A stretch of DNA of 64,000 nucleotides from Epiperipatus broadwayi (GCA_028023455.1 JAQFVV010000943.1:62001-126000), one strand, 5' to 3'. Positions 9,480 through 20,798 are shown, numbered from the stretch's first letter. A program made the numbers and translations. The notes: generated by a model from the sequence alone, not told the origin.

Positions 9480-11190
9480 ATATATATATACAAATTCATA
9501 GTATTATTTCTGAGAGATTTCAAGTAATAAAAATATAGTAGATATGGAGCTGACATTTCAGTACAATAATAAATACTTCTCTCAGAGCTTCCTTCTAAAA
9601 TCATAAGAAAATGTGTGATGAAATTTAAAATCCTTATTTTTTATTTTCTCCTCATTATCAAATTTGATTGGCTATAAAGTTTACAAAAATATTTTACACC
9701 CCAATAGCTTTTTTTCTAATATTGTTAATTTTCCCCATTTCACACTTTTCATTTATGCTCTTAGGCCTTTTAAAAATCTCTATACATTTCTTTAGCAGTC
9801 TCTAGCCCTTTTGCAAACATAAATTTTATTAAACTTTGTGACATGGTTAGTTAATTTAATGTGAGAAAAAATGGATAATGAATTAGATTATTTTCTAACT
9901 GTCAAAATATGTTTTCTTTTTCCTTTTTATATTTATTCTATGATTGATCTGTCCAATATATGAATGTAAACAAACTCCATATGGCAGTTCATAAATCTTT
10001 AGAGCATGGAATATAATGCCAGACATTCCAAATTATCTAGAGGAATTGGATTTGCTGGAAGTAAATGAAGGCACAAAGAAGACAGAACATTACCATGGAA
10101 AATAAAACAACCACACATAAATTCGAAGGAACTGAGTTATCTGAAAGACTGTGATACATCAGAAATTTTAATTTCTGAAATGGAAAAGGTGCTATATATA
10201 GATATTTTTTATATATGAAGATTGGTAAATACAGTAATTAAGGTTAGCCTATCTAAGTTTTAGTTGACAATGATTAATAGGATAATCAAAAGTGCTCCTA
10301 AGTGGATAAAATTTTTAATTATTTAATTATACTGTATTTACAAATATTCCTTAATATAATTATGTATTTGCTTTGAAAAATACAGACATTGATTAATATA
10401 TATATATATATTAATTAACGCTGTCTCGTTACAATATATATATATATATATATAAAGAGATAATGTAATTAGAAATAAATGTGTGTTAAAGTTTAAAGAA
10501 ATATAGTACTATGAAGTTACAAATGTTAAACATAAACTGTTGATAAGTGTTTCCGGATTAGAAAATGATTAGTTAAAAAAATAAGGAACAATAAGAATTA
10601 ATTATGTTCTAAAACATTCCACTATTACTGATAAACTTATAAAAGTTCACAAATGCAGAAAATCAGGATCTATCTTATACACTCCCATCATTGGAGTTAT
10701 TTGGGTTTATGTGAAAATAATAAATGCATCAGTGTAAGGAGAACTGTGGATAACCCAGGGTCTATGCAGGCTACACTGGCTTAATTATGTTCCAATTTAT
10801 GCTTTTATGGCCATGCATTCAAAAGGAGTATTTTTAATACTGTACTGTAATGATATAAATTGTAATGTATATTAAGCATGGTTGGATTAATTTTTATTAT
10901 TGTTAAATAGTGACAATAAAGCCCAAGTTCATTTTGTTTCTGTTTGCCTGACTACCATTACCATGACTATCGTATTCATGGTGGCTGTATGTGTGTGTGT
11001 ATTTTTCCATGCAGAACACTGTACTACCCCTCTTCCTTTTGAGAAATAGATGTTTCTTTGGAGTCACAAACATAGTCCTTTAAATATTCATGTGGATAAC
11101 TATGCTAGAAGCATTTATTTTATTCCTATACACCAATAGTATTCATTTTCGGCTGTTGAAACTTTTGTTTGTCTGAAATTGTTGCTGCTT
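9480..11190. other. AT-rich DNA without clear gene
   Basis: It contains (TA)n at about 10398-10412 and 10434-10455. A weak PLE-like scrap near 10.69-10.78 kb reads CENNKCISVRRTV, reminiscent of the CENSK...HISVRRDEH block at 8.1 kb, but without supporting motifs. No gene was assigned. Confidence 0.4.
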
Positions 11191-11199
11191 TTTCATCCA

Positions 11200-11850
11200 T
11201 TTTCTACCAACCTCTGTTTCATTTTCATCAGGTCTATCTTTGTTTTCTGATGATATCTCTTGACAAGTCTGAAATAACTTTGATTATTTGCCCTTCAATC
11301 CAAGTCTCTCATGAGCTATTACATATCTATATTTCTCCAACTGTGTATGTGTTTTTGTTGATTGTTGCTGATTTCTTTTGGTCTGGTATGAGAATAGATG
11401 GTTTGTTGTGTAACATTTTGCCCATCAATATTTCCATAGGTAATTTTCTGTAGACATAGAAGATGTTATATGTTGGTGTAGCATCACCTTATTTAGTGCA
11501 TTGTTGATGCTCATGAGATTTTTTTTTTAAATCAGCTTCAAATGGTGCATCACCTTTTCAGCTATTCTATTGGATTCTGTATGGTATAAATGAGCATGAA
11601 TATGCTTCCCCATCCACTCATCTAGGAATAATTTAAAATTTTCAACAATGAACCCAGTTCCATTGTCTGAGACCAAGACTGCCAGTGAATCCATGACTTA
11701 AGATTATTTCCCATGATATGTGGATAATTTCTGCATCATTTGTACATTTTGCTAATTTATATTACACCCATTTAGAAGCAGCATCTATAAAAACAAAAAA
11801 AATATTTTTTTACTTACAGGATCAGCATGATATATATGCATATGGCTTCA
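11200..11850 (-). pseudogene. Gypsy-type integrase fossil
   Basis: On the minus strand the segment around 11570-11700 reads LVSDNGTGFIVENFKLFLDEW, the second catalytic aspartate block of a retroviral-type integrase, followed by AHLYHTESNRIAEKVMH with the glutamate. Upstream in another frame IDAASKWV marks the first aspartate block. Further along, MEILMGKMLHNKPSILIP is the post-core 'ELLMGR' region. Multiple frameshifts and stops show decay. It resembles K02A2.6-like integrases and is distinct from the 33-38 kb element. Confidence 0.65.
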
Positions 11851-11986
11851 TGGTCTCTCTGGTTTAGGCATGGTATACATATATATATATATATATAATA
11901 AATAAAGTTTGATATCTGTATTCATTTCACAATATATGTAATATACAAATCAATATATATATCAAAATACAGTACAATTTATATAA

Positions 11987-12048
11987 ATTATATTCTTTTA
12001 GAAGTACTTTCGACTATACACTTTGTAGTCTTTATCAACTATATAACG
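11987..12048 (-). ncRNA. Hammerhead-like ribozyme with U3/A8 core, unit 3 left arm
   Basis: Minus strand: helix I GTTATATAG (12047-12039) with CTA...TATAA (12001-11988), core TTGATAA (12038-12032), helix II GACTA/TAGTC, GAAA (12011-12008), helix III AG-UA-CU, predicted cleavage after CUU. Identical in all of these elements to the copies at 3464-3525 and 13655-13716. Confidence 0.6.
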
Positions 12049-12095
12049 TTGAATAATCAAAACGAGACAACCCTTAACAATACCCATAGTTCAAT

Positions 12096-12698
12096 TCAGA
12101 TTTCCCACAATTCTGTTATCTTAACATTTGATGACTGGCGATTCATTAACATTTGACGATTTCTTGAAATCAACATAGCCTCTTTTATTTTACGTTTATT
12201 ATGACAACGTTCAATTTGAATAATTTTCATATTTTTATAATCAAATTTAAATCCATATTGACAAGATTTATTATGATCAAATATAACAGATGATGAAGGT
12301 TTATTTACATCTGTTCCATATTGATTCTCTTTTTGAATTCTATTATATAAAAGCATATGTTCTTTTATTCTCTTCTCAAATGTACACTTAGATTCACCAA
12401 TGTATTGTATGCCGCATCCATATATCAATCTATATATAATAGAATTTTGATTAAACTTTGAATTTTGAATTTTAGAATTATTAAGCAATCTATTTATGTT
12501 ATTTGTAGAGAAAAAAGCAATATGACACAAACCATTATAAATTTTCCTAATAAACTTGACCTGCTCATCTGATATAAATGGCATTGAAATCCATTTCATT
12601 TTGATATTTTTATTTTTAATTTTATTATAGTGTTGATTTCTTTTAAATCCTTTAATAATATTAGCAATTGCATTTTTATAATAACCAATTTTCAACAA
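12096..12698 (-). CDS. GIY-YIG endonuclease domain of a Penelope-like element
   Basis: 200-residue uninterrupted frame; the first 16 residues (MLKIGYYKNAIANIIK) extend further upstream than the copies in unit 2. The motif block YGCGIQYIGES carries a tyrosine where the other copies have cysteine. KRIKEHM and KIKEAMLI follow with the conserved R, H and E. Still more PLE sequence lies upstream, but it is shifted out of frame in this arm, so the open frame is shorter than the right-arm copy. No RT domain is present. Confidence 0.75.
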   Translation of the reverse strand: MLKIGYYKNAIANIIKGFKRNQHYNKIKNKNIKMKWISMPFISDEQVKFIRKIYNGLCHIAFFSTNNINRLLNNSKIQNSKFNQNSIIYRLIYGCGIQYIGESKCTFEKRIKEHMLLYNRIQKENQYGTDVNKPSSSVIFDHNKSCQYGFKFDYKNMKIIQIERCHNKRKIKEAMLISRNRQMLMNRQSSNVKITELWEI

Positions 12699-12899
12699 GT
12701 CATTAACAAATAAATGTACATTTTTAATTTTAAAACTAGAATATTTGCATAATTTTTCATTTCGAAATAAGAATTATTTCAATCCAGACAGCTTATGACA
12801 CATAGATACATGTGATTTATATGGAATAAAACCTCTAGTTCCAATTGGATTAAACCAATTGAAACTAGAGGTTTTATTTCATATGAATAACATGTACCT

Positions 12900-13607
12900 A
12901 TGTGTCATAAGCTGTCTGGATTGAAATCATTCTTAGTTCGAAATGAAAAATTATGCAAATATTCTAGTGATAAAATTAAAAATGTACATTTATTTGTTAA
13001 TGACTTGTTGAAAATTGGTTACTATAAAAATGCAATTGCTAATATTATTAAAGGATTTAAAAGAAATCAACACTATAATAAAATTAAAAATAAAAATATC
13101 AAAATGAAATGGATTTCAATGCCATTTATATCAGATGAGCAGGTCAAGTTTATTAGGAAAATTTATAATGGTTTGTGTCATAATGCTTTTTTCTCTACAA
13201 ATAACATAAATAGATTGCTTAATAATTCTAAAATTCAAAATTCAAAGTTTAATCAAAATTCTATTATATATAGATTGATATGTGGATGCAGCGTACAATA
13301 CATTGGTGAATCTAAGTGTACATTTGAGAAGAGAATAAAAGAACATATGCTTTTATATAATAGAATTCAAAAAGAGAATCAATATGGAACAGATGTAAAT
13401 AAACCTTCATCATCTGTTATATTTGATCATAATAAATCTTGTCAATATGGATTTAAATTTGATTATAAAAATATGAAAATTATTCAAATTGAACGTTGTC
13501 ATAATAAACGTAAAATAAAAGAGGCTATGTTGATTTCAAGAAATTGTCAAATGTTAATGAATTGCCAGTCATCAAATGTTAAGATAACAGAATTGTGGGA
13601 AATCTGA
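12900..13607 (+). CDS. GIY-YIG endonuclease domain of a Penelope-like element (longest copy)
   Basis: 235-residue open frame. Residues 1-40 (with FVNDLLKIGYYKNAI) look like the end of the PLE RT thumb, and residues 70-115 are the linker (WISMPFISDEQV). The nuclease spans about 120-220: Y124 of the GIY-equivalent IIYR, Y134 and G136 of YIG, R145, H149 and the candidate catalytic E208 in KIKEAMLI. A glycine of the CGC segment is serine here (GCSVQ). The stop is followed after 48 bp by the hammerhead-like fold. RT motifs are absent because the unit is truncated at the palindrome centre. The ATG may be fortuitous. Confidence 0.75.
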   Translation: MCHKLSGLKSFLVRNEKLCKYSSDKIKNVHLFVNDLLKIGYYKNAIANIIKGFKRNQHYNKIKNKNIKMKWISMPFISDEQVKFIRKIYNGLCHNAFFSTNNINRLLNNSKIQNSKFNQNSIIYRLICGCSVQYIGESKCTFEKRIKEHMLLYNRIQKENQYGTDVNKPSSSVIFDHNKSCQYGFKFDYKNMKIIQIERCHNKRKIKEAMLISRNCQMLMNCQSSNVKITELWEI

Positions 13608-13654
13608 ATTGAACTATGGGTATTGTTAAGGGTTGTCTCGTTTTGATTATTCAA

Positions 13655-13716
13655 CGTTATATAGTTGATAAAGACTACAAAGTGTATAGTCGAAAGTACT
13701 TCTAAAAGAATATAAT
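13655..13716 (+). ncRNA. Hammerhead-like ribozyme with U3/A8 core, unit 3 right arm
   Basis: Helix I GTTATATAG (13656-13664) with CTA...TATAA (13702-13715), core TTGATAA, helix II GACTA/TAGTC, GAAA at 13692-13695, short helix III, CUU triplet. Same as 3464-3525. Confidence 0.6.
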
Positions 13717-13740
13717 TTATATAAATTGTACTGTATTTTG

Positions 13741-13764
13741 ATATATATATATTGATTTGTATAT

Positions 13765-13806
<42 letters not shown>
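13741..13806. repeat. (TA)n microsatellite at the end of unit 3
   Basis: Long TA runs interrupted by 'tgatttgtatattac'. The gypsy LTR begins a few bases later. Confidence 0.85.
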
Positions 13807-13809
<3 letters not shown>

Positions 13810-13859
13810 TGTAACGGATTGAAAAATATACTATCAACAGTCCTTTAAGAATAAGCTAT
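13810..13859 (-). mobile_element. 3' LTR of gypsy element 2, left part (split)
   Basis: The first 50 bp (TGTAACGGATTGAAAAATAT...) are identical to the start of the LTR at 20799. The last four bases, CTAT, are duplicated at 16430-16433, marking insertion of the solo LTR 13860-16429. The remainder of this LTR resumes at 16434. Confidence 0.85.
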
Positions 13860-16429
13860 TGTAATGGTCAGAAAACGTGTGACTCGTAAACATAGTGCAG
13901 AATTCGACCACCATACAGAACAGCAGCACCATCGAGTAGCAAAGCCACCCATGGTACTGAGTTCGAACATAGTTTATCGGTTCCACAATACAATCCACGA
14001 AACAACACATCTGATGCGACATTAGTAAATATTTCTTTAGGCACGGTGGTCAGGGATATGCAAGAGATTCATGATTTTATTCTCGAGTTAGCCAATAATC
14101 AAACTAATATTAATTAAACATTCATATTTACATAATCGAGGAAATATTATATAGAATGGGTATCGAATAAATGAAACGTAACTGCAGACATATAGTTTAA
14201 AATTATTTATTAATACATTTTAATAAAACAATCATTAATAATATTTTATGGACTAACAGCTTCAGTAGCGGGATTTGCAACATGATTATACTTTAAAGAG
14301 TACATTTATTTATTTAGACATTATTTTATATTGAGGATTTCAGTAGCGGTATTTCCGATACTGTAATGTTTACAAAAGGAATACATTTATTTGAAAGCGT
14401 AATCTAGCTACCTAAAATTCTCGAGTAAGTATTTCTAATGCATGCCTGGAGGGATTTATACCTTTGCAATGCAAGAGTCTAAAGTAAGATTTAAGAGTAG
14501 CGGGGACATATATTTATTTAATTAAACTATTTATTTTATGACTAAGGGCAAACATTTATTTGAGAGTGAATTACGAAGATAATGCAGAGGCGGAATGATA
14601 TATAGAATAATAGAATTGAGCAAAGGAACACGTGGTATGCTTTAGAAAGGCGATATGGAATGGCAGTATATCGATACTGCAATGCCGCGAATGGGTTTAT
14701 AAGAATATCAGGCTGGTCTCTACCTCAACCCGACGAAGTAAGGTGTCACATAAGCATAACCAGGGACAAGCGGTCCATGCTGCAGTTTTGCCGGCTGGCT
14801 GCATGACGTCAAGTCCTATGGGAGCACCCATTATGCCCACTTGTGTAGGATGACGGGTTAATTTCAACCCTGAAGAATCTGGAAATTTCACGGCGGAATG
14901 GGTCATCGCGTCTCTAAAATGTAACACATGTATACTGCATAAACGATTATGATGAGATTTAAATAGATTTCTGACTCGGTCCTACCTTACCAACATTTAT
15001 TAAAGAACGTTGGTGACTCTCAAAGAAATGTAATTTTCTGGAGTTATTCATGATGATTTAGTAAATACAAAACATATATATAAATTGGGAATTATTATAA
15101 CTAATACGTCAGCCATTTGCGAAGTAGTAGACCCCTGCATTACAATAAATGAAGCATTGAATGCGTGTCAATTTATATGAAAGTTAAGTTATTAAAGAAA
15201 GTAAATATTAATGAAAATTTGACATGCATTCATTGTTTTAAACGATCATATATTTAAACTTTGAAAATTGAAATAATTATGAGCATGCAATAATTAAATA
15301 ATAACTATAGATAGAAATGTAGATTATAGAAATACGCACCCAAGAAAGATAGAGTGAGGTAAGCTAGATTATTAGATACATTTACACATTACATTAATTA
15401 TTCAATTTAGTTATACAAATGGTAGTTTTTATATTTTACAATTTAGATAAGTAATATGAAGAAGAGCTATAGCATGTTATTAGAGTACTCTAGAGTTTGA
15501 ACACAGACAGGTACCTGTTTTATAAGAAGTTTTCTGATTCCATTAGTTTAGCAGCAAAAAGTTCACGAGTGGCAATTCTTTCTTGTATTTAGATATTTCA
15601 TTTAATTTCACAGCAGCAGCAGCTTTTTCATTTATTTCAGGCAGCAGATCTTCATGGTGAATTTATGACGGGCAATGGAAAGTTCAGCATCCGATAGGCC
15701 ATCTCCCGATGGAGAATAATCTAGGTGCTTTACTCGATCATACCTTGGCAGGAACAAATTATTTTATATTTTTGGGGACTCTCAGTGTTCGAGAGCAAAG
15801 CTAAAGTTTTAGTGAATGTCTCCAGCCAGTCTAAGATGGCCTCTTATTTTTATCTTGATCTTTCACATTTTGTTAAGATATTTTTAGGTTCTACTTAATC
15901 TGCCCTGAGGATAATCAATGCATTTTGTTGGTTTTTAATTAAAGAAAGCTGCCATTCTATTGTTTACACTTTACATTTATTAATTATATTTTGGGGAATT
16001 TTTATTTAATTAATCTATTATCTATCACTGACCGTTGCTTTTAAATTTCAAAAACAAAAAGGGAACATAAGATTATTTTAACTTTTAATTAAATATTACA
16101 TCAGATATTTTTAGAATTATTATTAAATGAAATTTAAACAAAGCAATAAATACGAACTTTATAATCCAAAATAAATGATTAAAATTATACAAAATTATAT
16201 AACTAAAAGAAATCTAAATTATATTATTTTATCCCTATTTATTGCCTTTAATTTGAGATCGAAATGTGTGCGTGTTTATGCTGAATTCTACATATATTTA
16301 TACATTTTTAATATTGCTACACACACAACTCGATATCAAAAAGTTTAAATTTGGGCGGGATAGACCGGTCAGTGAGAGACGACAGAAAAAGGTGAAACTT
16401 AAGATTCGAATACGAATCTTACTGTTTCA
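13860..16429 (-). mobile_element. Solo LTR (2570 bp) inserted in another LTR
   Basis: Bounded by TG...CA (TGTAATGGTCAG ... ACTGTTTCA) and by a perfect 4-bp target duplication CTAT. A relative at 50626-53329 has the same ends and its own 4-bp duplication TTAC. The right end forms a hairpin (16393-16429: TGAAAC/GTTTCA outer stem, AAGATTCG/CGAATCTT inner stem). A GC-richer patch lies at about 14.63-14.93 kb; the short frames there have no motif. A CAG-rich stretch lies near 15.6 kb. No PBS, PPT or coding region is inside, so a solo LTR is favoured. By analogy with neighbouring elements whose TGTAAYGG end adjoins the PBS, transcription would be on the minus strand. Confidence 0.75.
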
Positions 16430-16433
16430 CTAT

Positions 16434-16832
16434 ATATTTAGATCATATACTCATCCATTCCTTTAAAGATCTGACAGATACTGACAGCCAAAAGAATGAT
16501 TAGCATTTCACAATTTTGAGATAGATAAAAGAACCCACTCACTGCTCTTAAAGTATACAATGTTCCATGAACACTCAGATGATCATCACATTTCAGTCCC
16601 TCTAAGCTACTACAACCCATTATAGTTTTCTGCAAACACTATTGCACTCCCCTGCTTACGTCCAAGTCTTAGGGGCTATTATTTATAAAATATTGCCTTG
16701 CTCATCTTTGGGAGTCTTAAATGCAAATATTATACATATATAAAAAAACTATACCTTACTCTCTCTGGAGTCTTAGAGGTAAAATCATGGCAGGACTACT
16801 GTTAACTGCTTCATGATAAATAGTAACTAACA
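16434..16832 (-). mobile_element. 3' LTR of gypsy element 2, right part (split)
   Basis: About 399 bp matching 20849-21251 at high identity and ending GTAACTAACA. Together with 13810-13859 it rebuilds a 449-bp LTR against 453 bp for the other copy. Confidence 0.85.
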
Positions 16833-17730
16833 TCATTTTTTATTTTATAAATATAATTAAATCAATGGGTTCGTATGTGAATATTATAAATCATGAGAAC
16901 TGGAATTGCCATCAATTGATTTTATAAATAATTGTTAGTATGTGTCTTGTTAATAAAGGATAATATAGGTTTTATTAGTAATTAATTTTGTTACTAATGT
17001 TATGTTGTTAGTGAGTCAAAAATAAGTCTTACCTTTATTTATATTCATCTCATCATAGTCTAGTCCTTCTCTTTTTTCCAACAGAACCATTTATATATTT
17101 TTTTTTTTATTTCAAAAATACATTTTATATCATGAAATGAATCCATCTAAATTTTTTAGTACTTCCAGCTCAAAAATCCAATGTGGAAGTAAAAAAATAA
17201 AAAAATTAAAAAATACATAAATGAAGAAGAGAAAACCTTAAAAAAAATTATAGCATCAGTATTATGTTAACCATAATGAACAAACAGTTACATATCACCA
17301 TAAAATTCTGGACGATTTAGTAAACCTCTTGATCAAACATGAGCATCTTCTTTAAATGGAAATTCATGGTAAATTGAGAATTTTCAGCATCTTTTATTCG
17401 CTTCATTATCCAAAGTAGTGTCTTCCGCGTTCTGTCAAATTACCACAAGTTGACCAAGTAGTTTGGATAATCTTTGATTTAGCCACTTTCACCACTGATT
17501 TATAGATTTCACATAATATTTGGTTGCCATCTTGTATATATGTGATGGTGAGAATTCACACCTATGGATTGTGTTCATCATCTTCTTCAAAACCCATCTG
17601 AGTTGCCTTGACCTTCACAATGATTTTTTTAGCACACCTGCATCATTTTTATGTTATATCCATGTATAAATTTATGTTTAATGCATTTAATGATAAGGAG
17701 AGTTATGAGACTTATAGCGATCCTTACAAT
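16833..17730. repeat. Dispersed repeat, copy 1 (3' internal region of gypsy element 2)
   Basis: Starts exactly at the LTR boundary and is matched by 22388-22657, 24414-24991 and 25831-25903, where it is broken by two insertions. It has no frame of note. Being present both inside this element and outside it, it may be the element's 3' untranslated segment or an older repeat captured by it. Confidence 0.7.
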
Positions 17731-18358
17731 TCTTTCAATCCAAAAAGGTTAAAAGTTTAATCCTTTAAAACTTTTGACATTTACTAGAATAAAAAAAAAT
17801 TATATTCAATGTCCCATCACCATAGTGTGTTATTTTCTTTTTCATATAATAAAATATTATCTATAATTATCTATATCTTTCTTTCTGTGAGGTGGTTTGC
17901 TAAATTACCATTTTATGTCCGTACGAGATTTGACCTCTTTTAACACTCATATTCAATAATTCATTTTACTTTCTATATTTAATTTCTACTTAAATAGTAC
18001 TGTCTATCCTATAATTGTATTATGATGGATTGAAACAGAATCTGACCGGTTCCATACTCCTGTTTAGGCAGCAAAAAAACTTATCTCGCCGGCTTCTTAT
18101 CTTGCTCTGCAGAGTTACAAGATTCTAGAATAACCGCACGGAATATGGAGTGTCCATATACATATGTAGTAAGATACAACCTCATATCTCAGTCAGTTCT
18201 GAAAGTAGCCAATACATGCTCAATTGTGCAGTCGGATGTACTCTCACCACAAATTGTCTTTTCCATTTTCACTAGTTTCCATGTTATCTCCTTTCAAACA
18301 ACGTATAAATGGTAATTATGATTGCCCTCAAAAATCCACTTTTTCATTACCTCTAAAT
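17731..18358. other. Internal region of gypsy element 2, no motif
   Basis: AT-rich sequence between the integrase fragment and the dispersed repeat. It contains a GC-richer patch (about 18.0-18.25 kb) without a recognisable frame. Confidence 0.4.
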
Positions 18359-18826
18359 TTATTTCCTAACTAAAAAGATGGTTTCAGACTTGATATTCAA
18401 CCAAAATGCATTAGAATTAGCTTGTTTAACAATAACAAATGGACGATCATATTTGGGAAAAAATTTATGATACTTATATTCGGTCGGTTTACTAACAGGC
18501 TGCACCTTCACAAAAACTCTATCCCCTACTTCAAATTTATGTACCTTCCTCCTCCTATTTTTATTATTCCTTAAACGCGCTTGCTGTGCTAGTCGCTGTT
18601 GTGCTAAGCAAATATTGGCTTCCTCTTCATGTAGGTTCGGTCCAACGGTGCATTTGTATTTTTTAAATAAAATTGGTACAAGTTTATTGAAATGAAGTTC
18701 ACTGGGTGTGAATCCAGTAGATTCATTCACACTCCAATTTATGTAATTTGTTGCTTTCTCAGTCTGTTTTACCCAACCTCTTATTATTTTTTTATAAAAT
18801 TTAACAGTCAAAAGTAAACTTACCAT
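18359..18826 (-). pseudogene. Gypsy integrase C-terminal fragment
   Basis: 155-residue frame. GWVKQTEKATNYINWSVNES and TGFTPSELHFNKL match the region after the catalytic glutamate in the intact integrase at 34.1-34.3 kb (GWVKQLPRVLDFINWSVSES). Then a basic stretch RLRNNKNRRRKVHKFEVGDR and the GPY/F-like module ending FPKYDRPFVIVKQANSNAFW. The catalytic core, RNase H, RT and protease are missing, and gag begins only about 140 bp upstream. This shows a large internal deletion of pol. Confidence 0.7.
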
Positions 18827-18966
18827 TTTTTTTCTTTATATACATATATATTCACTTAACACTAGTTACAAAGTTCAATCATTAAGAAAATACAGTTTTA
18901 TGTTCCAGGGTCGCAATCATGAAGTCTGTCCCTTAACTTGTGCCTTTCTCTTTTAAGAACTTTCAT

Positions 18967-20312
18967 TCACATATTCAATAAATGTGAAGGGACCTTCACA
19001 AGTATTGCAAAGCTTATGGAACTTGGGACCTTTCTGTTTTTTTTTGCAAAGAGTATGGTTGTCTCCAATATCATATGACAACTTTCAATGACTTGGTCAT
19101 CTTCCTGATTATGAAGAGACTTGTTGTGCCATAATACATATTTAAGATGTACAAGTGTATCAGCTTCATTTATCCTTTCAATGTTGGCTTCACTAATGGG
19201 ACAATTTTCTTTTGTGAAAAGCCTGTGAGCATATAATAGCCTTTCTTGTTTATGGACCTTGTATTTAGAGCAACCTTTATGTTTTGAACATTGGATGCTC
19301 ACATTAACTTGTTTTACTTGATCATCTAACATATTAATTTCCATGGAAGTTACCTTATCCCCTAACTGAGCTAAACAATAGGTAAGAGATCCAATAGTCT
19401 CTTCACAGCTTTCATTTTCAACATTGTGGGTCGTGGAAAGATTGTTTAGCTTTGCTTGGACCGTCTCAAGCTCAGCTCGTAATTCTTCTCTAAAAGTGTT
19501 CTGCTTACTCCACACCTCTTTATTCATGACCTCATGTGTCTGATAAACTTGTTTGATCTCTCAGTCAATATGAACAGTAATATGTTCAGCAAATTCATTG
19601 ACATACTCTTGACACTTTGTACTTTCTTCTTCAACCTTGTGTTTTACTTCACCATTATCAGTTTGCACTTATCACACATCTTGGAGCAACTGCCCTACTC
19701 TTTTGGATAGTCAGTTGTCAACTTCCTGAATCCTCATCTCCAATTTCTCTTCAAATTCGACTAATCCTTTGCTCATGTCTTCTTGGAATTGAGATATATC
19801 TCCTTTTAAACCAACCTCAACTTGTTTGACATCGGCTTGTTTGACATCGGCTCTTGTTGCCATGTTATCCAACCTACTATTTAAATCTCCTTTGAGATCA
19901 TTAATTCATCTATACATCTCATTTCCCATATTTGCCATATTTGACTCTAATTTAGACTCGAATCTTGTTTCCATGTTAGCCATATTTGTTCCCAGAGCAG
20001 TCATCTTCAGCATCATCTCCCGCAGGATTTGTACTGTGATGGATTCATTTTATTAGATGGCATTAATTGATCCCCTAGTATAGGAATCGCTTTTTGGTGA
20101 GGGGTCTCTGGGATTTGAACAATTGTTCGGTCCTCTTCTAATGATTGAATATGTTGCTGCATTTCTTCTGCAGGTTCCTTAAATGCTTGTTGGCACACCA
20201 ACCTTTCTTCTGTACTTGTGTCCATATCTAAATTTTCACCCTTTTGATTTACTTGTGTGTCATCAACTCTTTCATCCATCTTTAAAATGATCTGGCCACT
20301 TCTTAATAGCAT
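18967..20312 (-). pseudogene. Gag-like coiled-coil region of gypsy element 2
   Basis: Two open blocks, 20013-20312 and 18967-19527, are joined by a region readable only with frame changes. The first starts MLLRSGQIILKMDERVDD and is acidic and glutamine-rich. The middle has repeated NMANMETRFESKLESNMANM-type heptads. The last contains KHKGCSKYKVHKQERLL and a cysteine-containing segment. Similar coiled-coil gag regions occur at 37.0-37.8 kb and 5.6-6.1 kb. No classical zinc knuckle was seen. The start near 20312 lies about 480 bp inside the 5' LTR boundary, a normal leader length. Confidence 0.55.
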
Positions 20313-20798
20313 AAAGGCAGATATGTCAATGTAATCATTATGAGACAGAATATTTCCTTATTTATTGCTTCTACAAAATAACTATATTTTTTTACAATAT
20401 GGATATTCATTGTGTGGTCTCAGCTTCCTCTTCTGGTTCTCTGAAGACGATGAAATGAAACCAAAAAAAAAAATTTAAACTACCATCACTTTTACACTTA
20501 CTCATTCCCAATCTACTTCTAACTACAAATCGGTTCAACTATCATGATTAAGATACTCATGTCTAATCACTATATATACAATTTTTTTATATCACTACTT
20601 CATAACCTATAACATTGATGTTAACTCTCTGATTGCTCACATTTGTCTAATGACTAGATTTCCTTTCAATATATATATATATATATGGGCTAAATACTTG
20701 TTCAGGCCCCCAAAAAGTTGTGTGCCATAAATGTATAAGCAGTCTCCAGGGTGTGAGATTTAATTCATCGAAGCCCCAAACATTTGGGCCACCAAAAA
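20313..20798 (-). promoter_or_regulatory. Leader and primer-binding region of gypsy element 2
   Basis: The segment next to the LTR reads, on the minus strand, TTTTTGGTGGCCCAAATG, the TGG-initial pattern expected for a tRNA primer-binding site. The 33-41 kb element has a comparable TTTTGGTGCC next to its LTR. A (TA)n run is at about 20671-20686. No gene. Confidence 0.5.

Larger units (their letters stand above)
11892..13790. repeat. Inverted-repeat unit 3, two long GIY-YIG/hammerhead arms head to head
   Basis: The arms of about 950 bp (11892-12847 and 12850-13790) are near-perfect reverse complements, with the centre in a short palindrome around 12840-12861. Each arm reads outward from the end of a PLE RT thumb-like segment through the linker, GIY-YIG, stop, hammerhead-like fold and TA-rich tail. 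The left outer flank (11892-11945) is the reverse complement of the flank right of unit 2, so units 2 and 3 share the same boundary. The arms differ at a handful of bases. Confidence 0.9.

Noticed and set aside
11247-11275. CTGATGA followed by GAAA, a possible hammerhead
   Set aside because: No helix I or helix II complementarity, and the site lies inside a gypsy integrase fossil.
15098-15118. 'tacgtcagccattt' identical to the 3' part of the PLE hammerhead-like motif at 27.58 kb
   Set aside because: Only the 3' part is present, with no core box or helix II; chance or a tiny fragment.
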